A stretch of DNA of 64,000 nucleotides from positions 156,419-220,418 of the forward strand of contig NZ_JASBQE010000007.1 in NCBI RefSeq assembly GCF_029960785.1, in the 5' to 3' direction. Both the position numbers and the translations under genes were made by a program. Origin of the DNA: Polyangium sp. 15x6. GTDB lineage: Bacteria > Myxococcota_A > Polyangia > Polyangiales > Polyangiaceae. The notes under the pieces are model-generated. The model was not told the DNA's origin, ran no database searches, and worked only from the letters and a program-made list of their open reading frames with translations. This document shows, piece by piece, positions 16,510 to 25,886 of the stretch (positions are counted from its first letter, which is position 1; each line of letters starts with the position of its first letter).

Positions 16510-18864
16510 ATGAACTCAAGGCAGCTCGGCCCCCCCGCCGTCGTCCTCGTCGCCGCCGTCCTCTTCGGCATCGGAACCAAGTCCTTCCTCAAGGACTTCA
16601 CGTCCGAGCTCTTCTACCTGATAGGCCTCTGCGCCGCGGTCGCGATGTTCGTCGCCAGCGCGTCCCAGGGCGCGAACGTCAAGCTCGGCGGGCTCGTCGA
16701 CGCGCTGAAAGCCGCAGCCCGCGGCAAGAAGCCGGCGCTGCCCGAAGGCGTGACCGGAGAGCTCGCGGACGTCTACGAGGAGATCCAGCGTCTCTCGAAG
16801 AAGACCGCGGAGCTCAACGAAGAGGTCGCGAAGCTCGAGCAGAACGCAGGCACGAGCAGCGTGAACGTCGACGAGGTGATCGAAGCCCTCGGTCGCGCCG
16901 CGTCCGGCGAGCGCGTGCGCGCTCCGGCCGGCGCGAAGCCCGACATGGCGCGCATCTACGCGGAGCTCTCGGGCGTCGCCGAGGTGGTCCGCGACGCGAC
17001 GAAGGATGCGGACAAGAAGGTCCAGTTCGCCGAGGAGCGCGCGAACGCCGCGGAGCAACGCGCCGGCAGCGCCGAGCAGCGGCTCCAGTCGCTCGAGGCG
17101 CGGATCTCGGGCGCCGAGTCGCGCGCGATCGCCGCGGAGCAAGGGCTCGCCGCCGCCGAGCAGCGCGTGCAGACCGCCGAGCAGCGCGAGGTCCAGCGCC
17201 GCAGCGAGCTCACCGAGACGCTGGCGAACGTCGAGGCCGACGTCATCGACGCGGTCCAGCGCGTCGCCGAGGGCGAGCGTGTTCGTCCCCCGCCCGGCGC
17301 GAAGCCGGAGGTGGCCCGCATCTTCATGGAGCTCGCGTCGATCGGCGACCGCCTCACCCAGGCCGAGCAGCGCGAGCAGAAGCGCCGCGCCGAGCTCGCC
17401 GAGGCGATGCAGATCCTCGAGGGCGAGATCGTCAACGCCGTGCAGCGCGCCGGCGAGGGCGAGCGTGTCCGCGCGCCCGTGGGCGCGAAGCCCGAGGTCG
17501 CGCGGATCTACATGGAGCTCGCGTCGATCGGCGAGCGCCTCGCGGGCTCGGAGCAGCGCGAGCAGAAGCGGCGCGCGGAGCTCGGCGAGGCCCTCGGCGT
17601 CATCGACGAGTACCTGCCGCGGCTCGGCGACGGCCTCGGCACCGTCCTCTCCTCGGCCGAGCAGGCGACGGCGCACGCGCGCGACATCAACGCCTCGCTG
17701 TCGACCTTCTCGCAGTCGATCGAGATGCTCGCGACGAGCGCGGAGGAATCCTCGTCGAGCATCCTCGAGATGACGGCGACGAGCGACGAGGTCGCCGAGA
17801 ACGTCGGTGAGCTCGCGGCGAGCGTGCGCGAGACGGTCTCCTCGATCGAGGAGATGGCCTACTCGATCCGCGAGGTCGCGAAGAACGTCGACGGCCTGTC
17901 GCTGACGGCGGAAGAGACGAGCTCCTCGATGAACCAGATGGACGTGTCCATCGACCAGGTTCAGTCGAACGCGAACGAGACGGCGCGTCTGTCCGAGGAG
18001 GTCGCCATGGACGCCGAGAAGGGCGCCGAGGCGATCCTGAAGACGATCAGCGAGATCTACCGCATCAAGGAGTCGAGCCAGGAGGCCGTGAGCGTCATCT
18101 CGAACCTCGGCTTCCGCATCGAGGCGATCGGCCAGATCCTCGCCGTCATCGACGACGTCGCCGAGCAGACGAACCTGCTCGCGCTGAACGCCGCCATCCT
18201 CTCGGCGCAGGCCGGCGAGCACGGCAAGGGTTTCGCCGTCGTCGCCGACGAGATCAAAGAGCTCGCCGATCGCGCGGGCGGCAGCACCAAGGAGATCGCG
18301 GACCTCATCAAGACGATCCAGGCCGAGTCGAAGAACGCGATCGCCGCCGTCGAGCGCGGCGCGCACAACGTCGACCGCGGCGTGGAGGTCTCGAACGAGG
18401 CCGAGCGCGCGCTGAAGAAGATCCTCGACAGCTCGCAGAAGAGCACGAACATGGTGCGCGCGATCGCGCGCGCCACGGTCGAGCAGGCCAAGGGCTCGAA
18501 GCAGGTCACCGACGCGATCGGCCGCATCGCCGAGACCGTGCAGCAGATCGCCGCGGCCACGGCCGAGCAGGCGCGCGGCTCGGAGCTCATCATGAAGAGC
18601 GCCGAGAAGATGCGCACGATCACACAGCACGTGGAGCGCTCGAGCCAGGAGCAGGCCCGCGGCGGTCGTCAGATGACGAGCTCGATCGAGCAGATCTCCG
18701 CGATGGTCAACAACCTGAACGCCTCGCAGCGCAACCAGAACCGCGGCTTCGAGCAGCTCCTCGACGCCTCCAAGAAGATCGAGGAGGCGGCGCGCATTCA
18801 GGAGCAGACGATGCGCCAGCTCGGCAACGCCGTGGAGCGCGTGCGCCGGAGCATCGGCGCCTAG
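16510..18864 (+). CDS. Methyl-accepting chemotaxis-like transducer with internal repeats
   Basis: A 784-residue protein. Two short hydrophobic segments near the N-terminus (about 8-25 and 34-50) suggest membrane anchoring without a periplasmic sensor domain. Residues 60-370 are a long Ala/Glu/Arg coiled coil with three copies of an element reading AxGERVRxPxGAKPxxARIxxEL, starting near residues 123, 245 and 307. The C-terminal part (about 390-784) is the cytoplasmic signalling coiled coil, with the conserved hairpin tip from E552 ([20 protein letters not shown], then [17 protein letters not shown]). It should bind CheW/CheA-type partners; none is encoded nearby. It probably senses an intracellular or membrane state. 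Confidence 0.85.
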   Translation: MNSRQLGPPAVVLVAAVLFGIGTKSFLKDFTSELFYLIGLCAAVAMFVASASQGANVKLGGLVDALKAAARGKKPALPEGVTGELADVYEEIQRLSKKTAELNEEVAKLEQNAGTSSVNVDEVIEALGRAASGERVRAPAGAKPDMARIYAELSGVAEVVRDATKDADKKVQFAEERANAAEQRAGSAEQRLQSLEARISGAESRAIAAEQGLAAAEQRVQTAEQREVQRRSELTETLANVEADVIDAVQRVAEGERVRPPPGAKPEVARIFMELASIGDRLTQAEQREQKRRAELAEAMQILEGEIVNAVQRAGEGERVRAPVGAKPEVARIYMELASIGERLAGSEQREQKRRAELGEALGVIDEYLPRLGDGLGTVLSSAEQATAHARDINASLSTFSQSIEMLATSAEESSSSILEMTATSDEVAENVGELAASVRETVSSIEEMAYSIREVAKNVDGLSLTAEETSSSMNQMDVSIDQVQSNANETARLSEEVAMDAEKGAEAILKTISEIYRIKESSQEAVSVISNLGFRIEAIGQILAVIDDVAEQTNLLALNAAILSAQAGEHGKGFAVVADEIKELADRAGGSTKEIADLIKTIQAESKNAIAAVERGAHNVDRGVEVSNEAERALKKILDSSQKSTNMVRAIARATVEQAKGSKQVTDAIGRIAETVQQIAAATAEQARGSELIMKSAEKMRTITQHVERSSQEQARGGRQMTSSIEQISAMVNNLNASQRNQNRGFEQLLDASKKIEEAARIQEQTMRQLGNAVERVRRSIGA
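16876..17574 (+). repeat. Three internal repeats in the MCP-like coding sequence
   Basis: Three copies of an approximately 37-codon element (motif GERVR, PxGAKP, ARIxxEL) begin at codons 123, 245 and 307. Copies 2 and 3 belong to a tandem 62-codon duplication (about 17203-17388 and 17389-17574) with near-identical [11 protein letters not shown] segments. This is an intragenic repeat, prone to copy-number change. Confidence 0.75.
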
Positions 18865-18868
18865 CGGC

Positions 18869-18896
18869 ACGCGCGGCAGACCCTCCTGCCGCGCGT
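18869..18896 (+). terminator. Hairpin after the MCP-like gene
   Basis: A perfect 11-bp stem, ACGCGCGGCAG paired with CTGCCGCGCGT, closes a 6-nt loop. It begins 5 bp after the MCP-like stop codon and 15 bp before the FHA gene. There is no U-run, so it may attenuate or stabilise the mRNA end rather than terminate fully. Confidence 0.55.
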
Positions 18897-18910
18897 TCGC
18901 CCGAGGTTTC

Positions 18911-19879
18911 ATGGCAGTCACGATCACGGTGCGGACGGGGGAAACGAGCGAGGAACTCTCGCTCACCTTCGACATGCCGCGCGTGTTCATCGGCCGCGGC
19001 GAGGGCGCAGACCTCCGCCTCCCCGACCCCAGCGTCAGCCTCCGTCACGCCTCGATCCGGCAACGCGGCCACGAGTACGTCATCGTCGACGAAGGCAGCA
19101 CGAACGGCACGGCCCTCGGCTCCGTGCTCCTGCCGCCGCAATCGCCCCGCGTCCTCCGATCCGGAGAGCTCTTTCGCCTCGGCCGCGTGTGGCTCGAAGT
19201 GAAGATCGATCCGCTCGCGACCGCGCGCGCGACGCCCGCGACGACGAAGGCCTTGGCGCTCGATCTCGTCACGCGTGGGCTCGCCGCGCAGGGCGAGGAC
19301 GCGGGCCCGAGGCTCGTCGTCGTCTCGGGGCCCGACGAAGGCAAGTCGCTCGCGCTCACGGACGCGGGCAGGCGCTACGTGCTCGGCCGCGCGCGCGAGG
19401 TCGACCTCCCGCTCGACGATCCGGAGACCGCGTTCCGGCACGTCGAGGTGGGCCTCAAGGGCGAACACCTGCTCGTGCGGGACCTCGGCTCGAAGGCGGC
19501 GCTGCTCGAAGGCTCACCGCTCGGCGCGACGGACGTCGCTTGGCGTAGCGGACAAACCCTCGCGATGGGCCGCAACGTCGTCGTGTTCGTGTATCTCGCG
19601 GCCGAGGCGCTCGCGGAGCTGTCGCGGTGCGCGGACGAGCCGATGCGCCCCGAGGACGCGCCGCCGCCGCCCGTCGCGGAGGACGAGACGCCTTCCGCGG
19701 CTGCCGCGCCCGAGCCCACGCCTTCCCCGGAGGACGCCTCGCGCCCGCTTCGGCCACAGGGAGCTGCCACGCCGGCGCCCGAGTCTGGCTGGAGCCTCAC
19801 CGACGGTGTGGTGCTCGTCTTTGCCGCCTTCGTCCTCGTGCTGAGCGTCGTCGGGTTCTTCTGGTTGATCAGGCGTTAG
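18911..19879 (+). CDS. Double FHA-domain protein with C-terminal membrane anchor
   Basis: A 322-residue protein. The first FHA domain (about 20-95) has the phosphothreonine-binding signature: GR at 28-29, SLRH at 43-46 and STNGT around N65. The second (about 132-220) has GRAREVDLPLD and FRHVEV but lacks the STNGT loop (DLGSKAALLEG), so it is probably degenerate. A Pro/Glu/Ala-rich linker leads to one C-terminal transmembrane helix (about 293-317) and a short RR tail, giving a tail-anchored protein with cytoplasmic FHA domains. It likely docks onto phosphothreonine proteins made by Ser/Thr kinases. It follows the MCP-like gene on the same strand after a hairpin. Confidence 0.85.
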   Translation: MAVTITVRTGETSEELSLTFDMPRVFIGRGEGADLRLPDPSVSLRHASIRQRGHEYVIVDEGSTNGTALGSVLLPPQSPRVLRSGELFRLGRVWLEVKIDPLATARATPATTKALALDLVTRGLAAQGEDAGPRLVVVSGPDEGKSLALTDAGRRYVLGRAREVDLPLDDPETAFRHVEVGLKGEHLLVRDLGSKAALLEGSPLGATDVAWRSGQTLAMGRNVVVFVYLAAEALAELSRCADEPMRPEDAPPPPVAEDETPSAAAAPEPTPSPEDASRPLRPQGAATPAPESGWSLTDGVVLVFAAFVLVLSVVGFFWLIRR

Positions 19880-19940
19880 GCGCTTGACGCCGCGTCTCCG
19901 TCCGGGCCCGATGAAATCGAGCGGCCGGACGGAGGTTTGG

Positions 19941-20402
19941 ATGCGAGCGGTGTGGATGAGCCCGAGCGAGCGCGTATGCAGCCCCGAGGAGCTGCGGGCC
20001 GAGGGGATCCTCGCAGAGGCCTTCGATCCAGGGTCGATGCAGCCGCTCGTCGATCGCATCTGCGCCGAGCGTGGTTTCACCAAGCAGGATGACATCCGGC
20101 TCAGCGTGGCGAACCCGCGCGACGAGGCGACCATTGCGCGCGAGATCGACGAGCATCTCCACCTCATCGCCGAGGTGCGGCTCTTCCTCGAAGGCGAAGG
20201 CGTCTACGACGTCCGCGCGGCGGACGAGCGCTGGGTGCGGATCTGGGTCGGTCCGGGCGATGCGCTCGTGATCCCGGAGAAGCGTTATCACCGCTTCCTG
20301 CCGAGCGCGCAGATGTCGCTCCGCTACCTGCAGCCGTACGCGGAGCGCGGGGGCCTCTCGCCGCTTTATCGCGCGTCGAGCGAGGATACCCGCGCCGGCT
20401 AG
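19941..20402 (+). CDS. mtnD: Acireductone dioxygenase (ARD family)
   Basis: A 153-residue cupin enzyme of the methionine salvage pathway, which oxidises acireductone to 2-keto-4-methylthiobutyrate and formate. The metal ligands are all visible: H72, H74 and E78 in EHLHLIAEVR and H117 in EKRYHRF. GVYDVR and GDALVIPEK match the family barrel strands. GGAGG at 19931-19935 selects ATG 19941; upstream in-frame starts lack one. No other mtn genes are nearby. Its stop overlaps the convergent RNase R stop within a single CTAG. Fe versus Ni use, and hence on-pathway versus off-pathway chemistry, cannot be told from sequence. Confidence 0.88.
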   Translation: MRAVWMSPSERVCSPEELRAEGILAEAFDPGSMQPLVDRICAERGFTKQDDIRLSVANPRDEATIAREIDEHLHLIAEVRLFLEGEGVYDVRAADERWVRIWVGPGDALVIPEKRYHRFLPSAQMSLRYLQPYAERGGLSPLYRASSEDTRAG

Positions 20403-22771
20403 TGCCGCGTCTTCTTCGTCTTCACGACTTTTTTCGTCTTCGTCTTCGCCTTCTTCGGCCCGTTCGTGCCGCCGCGCGTGAGTCGACCTTTCGCCTCGGC
20501 CTTCGTCACCTTGCCACGGGCGCGTTTTTCCGGGCCGTTCGTCGACGCCGTGCGGCGGATCTTGCGGGGCCTCGCCTCGGACACGCCCTCCTCGTCCACC
20601 GCGTTCACGCGCCTGCCATAGATCGAGCGGCGCAGCACGGCGACATCCTCGATCTGCACGAGCATCGTATCGCCGAGCTTGATCTGCTCGCCGCTGCGCG
20701 TGCCCGTCACGTAGAGACCCGTCTCGTCGACCTCGTAGCCGTCGGGGCCGAGGGCGTCGAGGCGCACGAGCACGTCCACGAACGGGTTGTCGATCGCGAC
20801 GAACAGGCCCGTGCCCACGACGGCCGTCACCGTGCCTTCGTAGATCTCGCCGATGTGCGAGCGCATGAAGAGCGCGCGGTAGAGGTCGACGACCTCACGC
20901 TCGATGTCCATCCCGCGCCGCTCGCAGTCGGACGCGGTCGACGCGGCGAGGCGCAGTTTTTCCTCGGCCTCGGGGCTCGTGTCGATGCGCTCTCTCTGGA
21001 GCAGCGCGCGCATCATGCGGTGCACGACGAGGTCCGGGTAGCGGCGGATCGGCGAGGTGAAGTGCAGGTACGCCGTCGACGCGAGGCCGAAGTGCCCGCC
21101 GTTGTTCACGTCGTAGACGGCCTGCTTCATCGCGCGGAGCAGGAGCGAATGCAGCACCTGCTTCTGCGGGTGGCTCGCGATGCGCTTCAGGAACGTCGAG
21201 AGCTTCTTCGGATCCGAGGCGTCCTCGAGCTCGAAGCCCACGTCGAGCGTCTCGCACATCGTGATGAAGCGCTCGAGGCGCTCGGGGTTCGGCGGCGCGT
21301 GCACGCGGAAGATCCCGGGCACGTTTCGCGTCACGAGCTCGCGCGCGACCGTCTCGTTCGCGAGCAGCATCAGCTCCTCGATGAGCTCGTACGCCTTCTT
21401 CACGCCCGGATCGTGGGCGCGCTTCTCCACGTCGAGCGGCGCGCCCGTCTCCACATCGAGCACGACCTTCGCCTCGGGCAGATCGAAATCGAGCGCGCCG
21501 CGGCGCATGCGTCGCGCGCGGAGCAGCCGCGAGAGCTCCCACAGCACCGCGAGGTCCTCGCGCATCGCCTCCGCGTCGGGGTTCGCCACCGCGTGCTTGG
21601 CCAGCCCGAGCGCGCGCGCCACGGACGGGTACGTCAGGGCCGCGCGCGAGCGCATGAAGCCCTCGAAGATACGCGCGTGCGTCACGGTCCCGGTCGGGTC
21701 GAGGTCGACCTCCACGCACAAGCACAGGCGCGTGACGTTCGGCAGGAGCGAGCACAGGTTCGAGGACAGCGCGCGCGGCAGCATCGGGATCGCTCGATCC
21801 GGCAGATAGATCGAGTTGCCGCGCGTCATCGCGCTCTCGTCGAGCGCGGTCCCGGGCCGCACGTAGTGCGACACGTCGGCGATCGCGATCCACGTCCGGT
21901 ACGAGCCGTCCTCGTTCCGCACGGCCCAGACCGCGTCGTCGTGATCTCGCGCGTCTTCCGGGTCGATCGTCGGCAGCGGCAGGTGCGTCAGATCCTCGCG
22001 GCCGGCGAGCGCCTCGTGCGGCACCTCGTCGCCGTACGCTTCCGCTTCCGCGATCGCCTCCGCGGGGTGCGCCTCCTCGATCGCCTCGCGCACGAGCACC
22101 TTGGCGACCTCGACGTTCGGATCGCCGGGCACGCCGAGCACGGCTTCGAGCACGCCCTCGGGGTTCTCGTCGGGCAGCTCCGGGAAACGCGTGATCGTGG
22201 CGACGGCGGCGAGCCCGTCTTCGAGCTTCGTGCGCGGCTCGGATTTCAGGACGATCGGGCCACGCAGACGCGAGTCGTCCGGCTCGATCCACACGCTGCG
22301 CCCGCGCTTGCGCAAGACGCCCGCGACGCGCGTCGTCTTGCGTTTCACGACGCGCACCACCTCGCCCTCGATGCCCCGGCGTGACGTCGTCACCACGCGG
22401 ATCGCCACCGTGTCGCCGTGCAGCGCGCCGGCCATCGCCTCGGACGGCACGTACACGTCGTCGGGCAGATCGAGCACCGCGACGAACCCGAAGCCGCGCG
22501 GGTTCACGTTCAGCGACCCCTCGTACTCCTTGGTGCGCCGCTCCTCGCGGGCGCGTGCGAGGCGGAAGCGCTGGCCTGGCAAGGCGACCACGCTTCCGTC
22601 CCAGCAGAGGTCGTCGAGCACGCGCCGCAGCGGCTCGTAGGCGCCTTCCGTGAGGCCGAGCCGACTGGCGATCTCGTGGATGTGCAGGGGGCGACTGTGC
22701 TCGGCGAGCACATCGGCGATGGTTACGCGGCCGATCGACGTCATGGATCGTGGAGCCCGGAGGCCGGACAT
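20399..22771 (-). CDS. rnr: Ribonuclease R
   Basis: A 790-residue 3'-to-5' exoribonuclease. Order: N-terminal winged-helix (about 15-65, IADVLAEHSRPLHIHEIASR), cold-shock domains (NPRGFGFVAVLD), RNB catalytic domain with the Mg-binding aspartates in TIDPEDARDHDDAVWAV, conserved STAYLHFTSPIRRYPDLVVHR, then an S1 domain (GEIYEGTVTAVVGTGLFVAI) and a highly basic Lys-rich tail, as in RNase R. It degrades structured RNA, for example in rRNA quality control. GGAGGGG abuts ATG 22771 with almost no spacer; ATG 22744 is an alternative start. It converges with mtnD, sharing stop-codon bases. Confidence 0.95.
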   Translation of the reverse strand: MSGLRAPRSMTSIGRVTIADVLAEHSRPLHIHEIASRLGLTEGAYEPLRRVLDDLCWDGSVVALPGQRFRLARAREERRTKEYEGSLNVNPRGFGFVAVLDLPDDVYVPSEAMAGALHGDTVAIRVVTTSRRGIEGEVVRVVKRKTTRVAGVLRKRGRSVWIEPDDSRLRGPIVLKSEPRTKLEDGLAAVATITRFPELPDENPEGVLEAVLGVPGDPNVEVAKVLVREAIEEAHPAEAIAEAEAYGDEVPHEALAGREDLTHLPLPTIDPEDARDHDDAVWAVRNEDGSYRTWIAIADVSHYVRPGTALDESAMTRGNSIYLPDRAIPMLPRALSSNLCSLLPNVTRLCLCVEVDLDPTGTVTHARIFEGFMRSRAALTYPSVARALGLAKHAVANPDAEAMREDLAVLWELSRLLRARRMRRGALDFDLPEAKVVLDVETGAPLDVEKRAHDPGVKKAYELIEELMLLANETVARELVTRNVPGIFRVHAPPNPERLERFITMCETLDVGFELEDASDPKKLSTFLKRIASHPQKQVLHSLLLRAMKQAVYDVNNGGHFGLASTAYLHFTSPIRRYPDLVVHRMMRALLQRERIDTSPEAEEKLRLAASTASDCERRGMDIEREVVDLYRALFMRSHIGEIYEGTVTAVVGTGLFVAIDNPFVDVLVRLDALGPDGYEVDETGLYVTGTRSGEQIKLGDTMLVQIEDVAVLRRSIYGRRVNAVDEEGVSEARPRKIRRTASTNGPEKRARGKVTKAEAKGRLTRGGTNGPKKAKTKTKKVVKTKKTRH

Positions 22772-22873
22772 CCCCTCCTATTCGCGTTTTTGGGCACGCG
22801 CTGGGCGGTTTCCTAGCATGTCCCGAACCAAAGCCGGCTGCGAAAGGACGGCGCTTGTGCGAAACATGAGCCG

Positions 22874-24043
22874 ATGCGCACCTTGCCCGTCCTCTTGCTC
22901 CGTTTGCCCCTGCTCGTCGCGATCGCTGCGTCGTCCGCGCTCGTCGTCGAGTACACGAACGCGGGCGATCCCGCGTTCTGCGGCGTGACGTCGGGCTGCT
23001 TCGCGGTGCGCATGTCCCCCTGGTCGCGCCTGTTCGGCCTCGCCCCGCTGCCGAGCCTCGGACTTGCCGCCTACGCGCTCCTCTTCGGGCTGACGCTCGT
23101 CGCTCGTCGCAAATCGCAGCACGTCCTCGTCGCGTCCCTCGCCGTGCCGGGCGGCCTCTTCGCGGCCTTCCTCCTGTGGCTGCAGAAGACCGAGATCGGC
23201 GCGTTCTGCGCGTGGTGCGTCGCCGTCGACCTCTCCGCGATCGTCGCGGCTTCGGCCTCGGTGTGGGTCGCTCTCCGCGCGTGGAAGGACGAAGGCCGTG
23301 TCCTCCTACCGCAACGAAGGTCCGTCACGACGGCCTGGGTCGCGGCCGCGATGTTCGCGGTGCTCGTGCCCTTCGTCTGGGGCCGTTATCCCGTCGAGCC
23401 GCCGCTGCCCGCGGCCATCCAGACCGAGAGCACGCCCGGCAAGGTCACGATCGTCGGCTTCACCGACTTCGAGTGTCCCTTCTGCCGGCGCATGCACCCC
23501 GTGCTGCACGGCGTCGCCGAGAAGTACGGCGACCGCGTGAAGCTCGTGCGCAAGATGATGCCGCTCTCGGGCCACCCGGGCGCCGAGCCCGCGGCGCTCG
23601 CCTACCTCTGCACGCCCCTGCCGAAGCGCGAGACCGTCGCCGACGAGCTCTACGCGGCCGAGCCGGAAGCACTCACGCGCGAAAATATCCCGAAGCTCCT
23701 CGCGCAGAAGACGGGCCTCGACGCGGAGGGCCTCGCGAGCTGCATGAACGCGCCGGAGACGAGGGCCGAGCTGGAACGCGACAAAAAACTCTTCGAGGAC
23801 CTCGGCGGCCGCGGTTTGCCGTTCACGTTCGTCGGCAAGCGCGTGGTGCTCGGGTTCAACCCGGACCGCGTCGAGATGGCCATGACGCAGGAGCTCGGGG
23901 GCCCGCGCTTGTCGCTGCCGCTCTGGGGCATGTTCGTCGTGCTCGGCGTGGCGTTCCTGCTCGCGGTGCTCGTCACGCTGATGACGCCGGTGGGCGACCT
24001 GGACGGAGACGCGCCGCGCAAGGACCGCTCGCCCTCCGCGTGA
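22874..24043 (+). CDS. VKOR-DsbA-type fusion (vitamin K epoxide reductase plus thioredoxin-fold domain)
   Basis: A 389-residue membrane protein. Residues 1-170 form a VKOR-like helical bundle with loop cysteines C36 and C42 and the quinone-site CAWC (C112, C115). Residues about 185-345 are a DsbA/DsbG-like thioredoxin domain with CPFC (C201, C204), VTIVGFTDFE and GLPFTFV (cis-Pro). A further helix (about 350-372) follows. Such fusions act as an all-in-one DsbB/DsbA system, passing electrons from secreted protein thiols to quinones. The extra C-terminal helix after the thioredoxin domain is less usual. Upstream lies the divergent rnr gene; 59 bp downstream is add. Confidence 0.85.
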   Translation: MRTLPVLLLRLPLLVAIAASSALVVEYTNAGDPAFCGVTSGCFAVRMSPWSRLFGLAPLPSLGLAAYALLFGLTLVARRKSQHVLVASLAVPGGLFAAFLLWLQKTEIGAFCAWCVAVDLSAIVAASASVWVALRAWKDEGRVLLPQRRSVTTAWVAAAMFAVLVPFVWGRYPVEPPLPAAIQTESTPGKVTIVGFTDFECPFCRRMHPVLHGVAEKYGDRVKLVRKMMPLSGHPGAEPAALAYLCTPLPKRETVADELYAAEPEALTRENIPKLLAQKTGLDAEGLASCMNAPETRAELERDKKLFEDLGGRGLPFTFVGKRVVLGFNPDRVEMAMTQELGGPRLSLPLWGMFVVLGVAFLLAVLVTLMTPVGDLDGDAPRKDRSPSA

Positions 24044-24102
24044 CCCTTGCTGGCAGGGCGGATCGGCCTCCCCTCGAAGCGCCGTCCGTGTAACACTTCA
24101 CC

Positions 24103-25335
24103 ATGGATACAGATACAGCGTCGGGCAGCGTAAGTACGCTGCCGCTCGAGTTCTTCCAGCAGCTTCCGAAGACGGACCTTCACGTCCATCTCGACGGCTC
24201 GCTGCGACTCGAGACGATCATCGACCTCGCGAAGAAACACGGCGTCGAGATGCCGTCGTACGACCCGGCCGAGCTCCGGCGCGCGATGCGGCTCGGCCAG
24301 AACACGGGTTCGCTCGTCGAGTACCTCAAGGCATTCGACGTCACGCTGCGCGTCCTGCAGACCGAAGACGCGCTCTTCCGTTGCGCTTACGAGCTCGCCG
24401 AGGACGCGGCGCGCGAGAACGTCCGCTACATGGAGGTTCGTTACGCGCCGATGCTGCACACGCGGCTCGGGCTCAAGCTCACGAGCGTCGTCGAGGCGGT
24501 GCTCGCGGGCCTGCGCGCCGCGCACGACAACCTCGGCATCGAGAGCGCGGTCATCGTGTGCGGCATCCGCAACATCTCGCCGCACTCCTCGCTGGAGATG
24601 GCCGAGCTCGCGGTGGCGTACAAGAACCGCGGCGTCGTCGGCTTCGACCTCGCCGGCGCCGAGTACGACAACCCCGCCAAGCACCACAAGGCCGCCTTCC
24701 AGCTCGTCCGCGACAACAACATCAACTGCACGATCCACGCGGGCGAGGCGTACGGGCCCGAGTCGATCGCGCAGGCGATCCACGTCTGCGGCGCGCATCG
24801 CATCGGCCACGGCTGCCGCCTGCGCGAGAATGGCGACCTCCTGCATTACGTGAACGATCACCGCATCCCGCTCGAAGCCTGCCCGTCGTCGAACGTGCAG
24901 ACCGGCGCGGTGCGAGACCTCGCGTCGCATCCGCTGAAGCTCTATTACAACCTGGGCCTCCGCGTGACGGTCAACACGGACAACCGGCTCGTCACGGACA
25001 CGACGGTGTCGAACGAGCTCTGGCTCTGCCACACGAAGATGGGCATGTCGCTGAAGGACATCAAGACGATCCTCGTCTCGGGGTTCAAGAGCGCGTTCAT
25101 GCCGTTCCACATCAAGCAGTCGTATCTCCGGCGCGTGACCGAGGAGCTCGAGCGGTTCCAGCCGGATGGGCGCATCCTGCCGGCGCGCAAGCCCGAGTCC
25201 TCCCGGAGCGAGCAGGAGACGTGGCTGCCGCGCGGCGTGTTGCCGCCGGTGAGCTTCGACGTGCCGAACCCCGCGAGCGACGTTTCTCCGGTGCACGCCG
25301 CGGTCGAGCGCGCCATCGAGGACGGCGCGAACTGA
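24103..25335 (+). CDS. add: Adenosine deaminase
   Basis: A 410-residue member of the adenosine/AMP deaminase family, converting adenosine to inosine in purine salvage. Zinc ligands H27 and H29 lie in KTDLHVHLDGS, H212 and catalytic E215 in HAGEAYGPESI, and D293 in TVNTDNR. IGHGCRL carries the further active-site His. The TDN form instead of TDD is one I recall from actinobacterial-type enzymes. Residues 340-410 form a tail of low complexity, longer than in E. coli Add. A strong terminator follows the stop codon. Confidence 0.92.
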   Translation: MDTDTASGSVSTLPLEFFQQLPKTDLHVHLDGSLRLETIIDLAKKHGVEMPSYDPAELRRAMRLGQNTGSLVEYLKAFDVTLRVLQTEDALFRCAYELAEDAARENVRYMEVRYAPMLHTRLGLKLTSVVEAVLAGLRAAHDNLGIESAVIVCGIRNISPHSSLEMAELAVAYKNRGVVGFDLAGAEYDNPAKHHKAAFQLVRDNNINCTIHAGEAYGPESIAQAIHVCGAHRIGHGCRLRENGDLLHYVNDHRIPLEACPSSNVQTGAVRDLASHPLKLYYNLGLRVTVNTDNRLVTDTTVSNELWLCHTKMGMSLKDIKTILVSGFKSAFMPFHIKQSYLRRVTEELERFQPDGRILPARKPESSRSEQETWLPRGVLPPVSFDVPNPASDVSPVHAAVERAIEDGAN

Positions 25336-25343
25336 CGCCCCCC

Positions 25344-25384
25344 ACGCCGCGCGGACCGTGCACACGGCCCGCGCGGCGTCTTTC
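25344..25384 (+). terminator. Intrinsic terminator after add
   Basis: A stem of ACGCCGCGCGG and CCGCGCGGCGT with an inner stem CCGTG/CACGG is followed by CTTT. It begins 8 bp after the add stop codon. The stem strength and short T-run support rho-independent termination. Confidence 0.8.
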
Positions 25385-25886
25385 GTCTGCTCTCCCCTCC
25401 AAACCATCCCCGCGTAGGGCGCTGTCGGAATCACGAACGCCCGAACATTCGCCGTTCGCGGCGGACGGGCGTTGTTCGGCCATGGGACGAGCGGGTGAGC
25501 GATGGCGCGGGGAGGGTCTGCCGCCGGGACGACCGTGGGCCGCTGCACGCGGGCCCTCTGGGGAAGGAACAACGGTGGGTCGCTGACGCGGCCCCGGGTT
25601 GTTTCCGGGAAACAGGGCGCGGACGTCGCCTCGCCGAGGGTTGTTTCGGGCGGAGACGGTCGGTGGGCAGGGAGCACGGGACCGGTCGGGCGGCCGAACA
25701 GGGGGCGGCGTCCCGTGACGGCATTGGCTTCGGGCGGCGACCGAGGACGAGCGGGCGGCTTGGAAAGCGGACACGCGGGACCGGTGAGGGTCGACGTGGA
25801 CCCCGAGGTCGTTTGGGTGGCCGTACGGGGGCTGGCTTTTTCCGCGGCGCTCGTTTGGGCGATTCGAGCCGCAGGCAATCGGCGCG
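25385..25886. other. 502-bp gene-free region with GTTGTT repeats and a hairpin
   Basis: No ORF here looks real. A complex inverted repeat spans about 25434-25478 (GAACGCCCG against CGGGCGTT, with an inner CGCCG/CGGCG). The element GGTTGTTTC flanked by Gs occurs at about 25596-25606 and 25639-25648, and GCGTTGTTCGG occurs near 25470. The first of these is itself within CCGGG...CCGGG. It lies between the add terminator and the end of the coiled-coil gene on the other strand, so both neighbours end here and no promoter is required. Confidence 0.45.

Noticed and set aside
17203..17574. Transposon or mobile insertion as source of the repeated MCP segment
   Set aside because: The duplication is in frame, has no terminal repeats and keeps the coiled-coil pattern, so slippage within the gene is simpler.
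20402..22384. 660-codon plus-strand ORF opposite rnr
   Set aside because: Shadow of RNase R; no domain or ribosome binding site.
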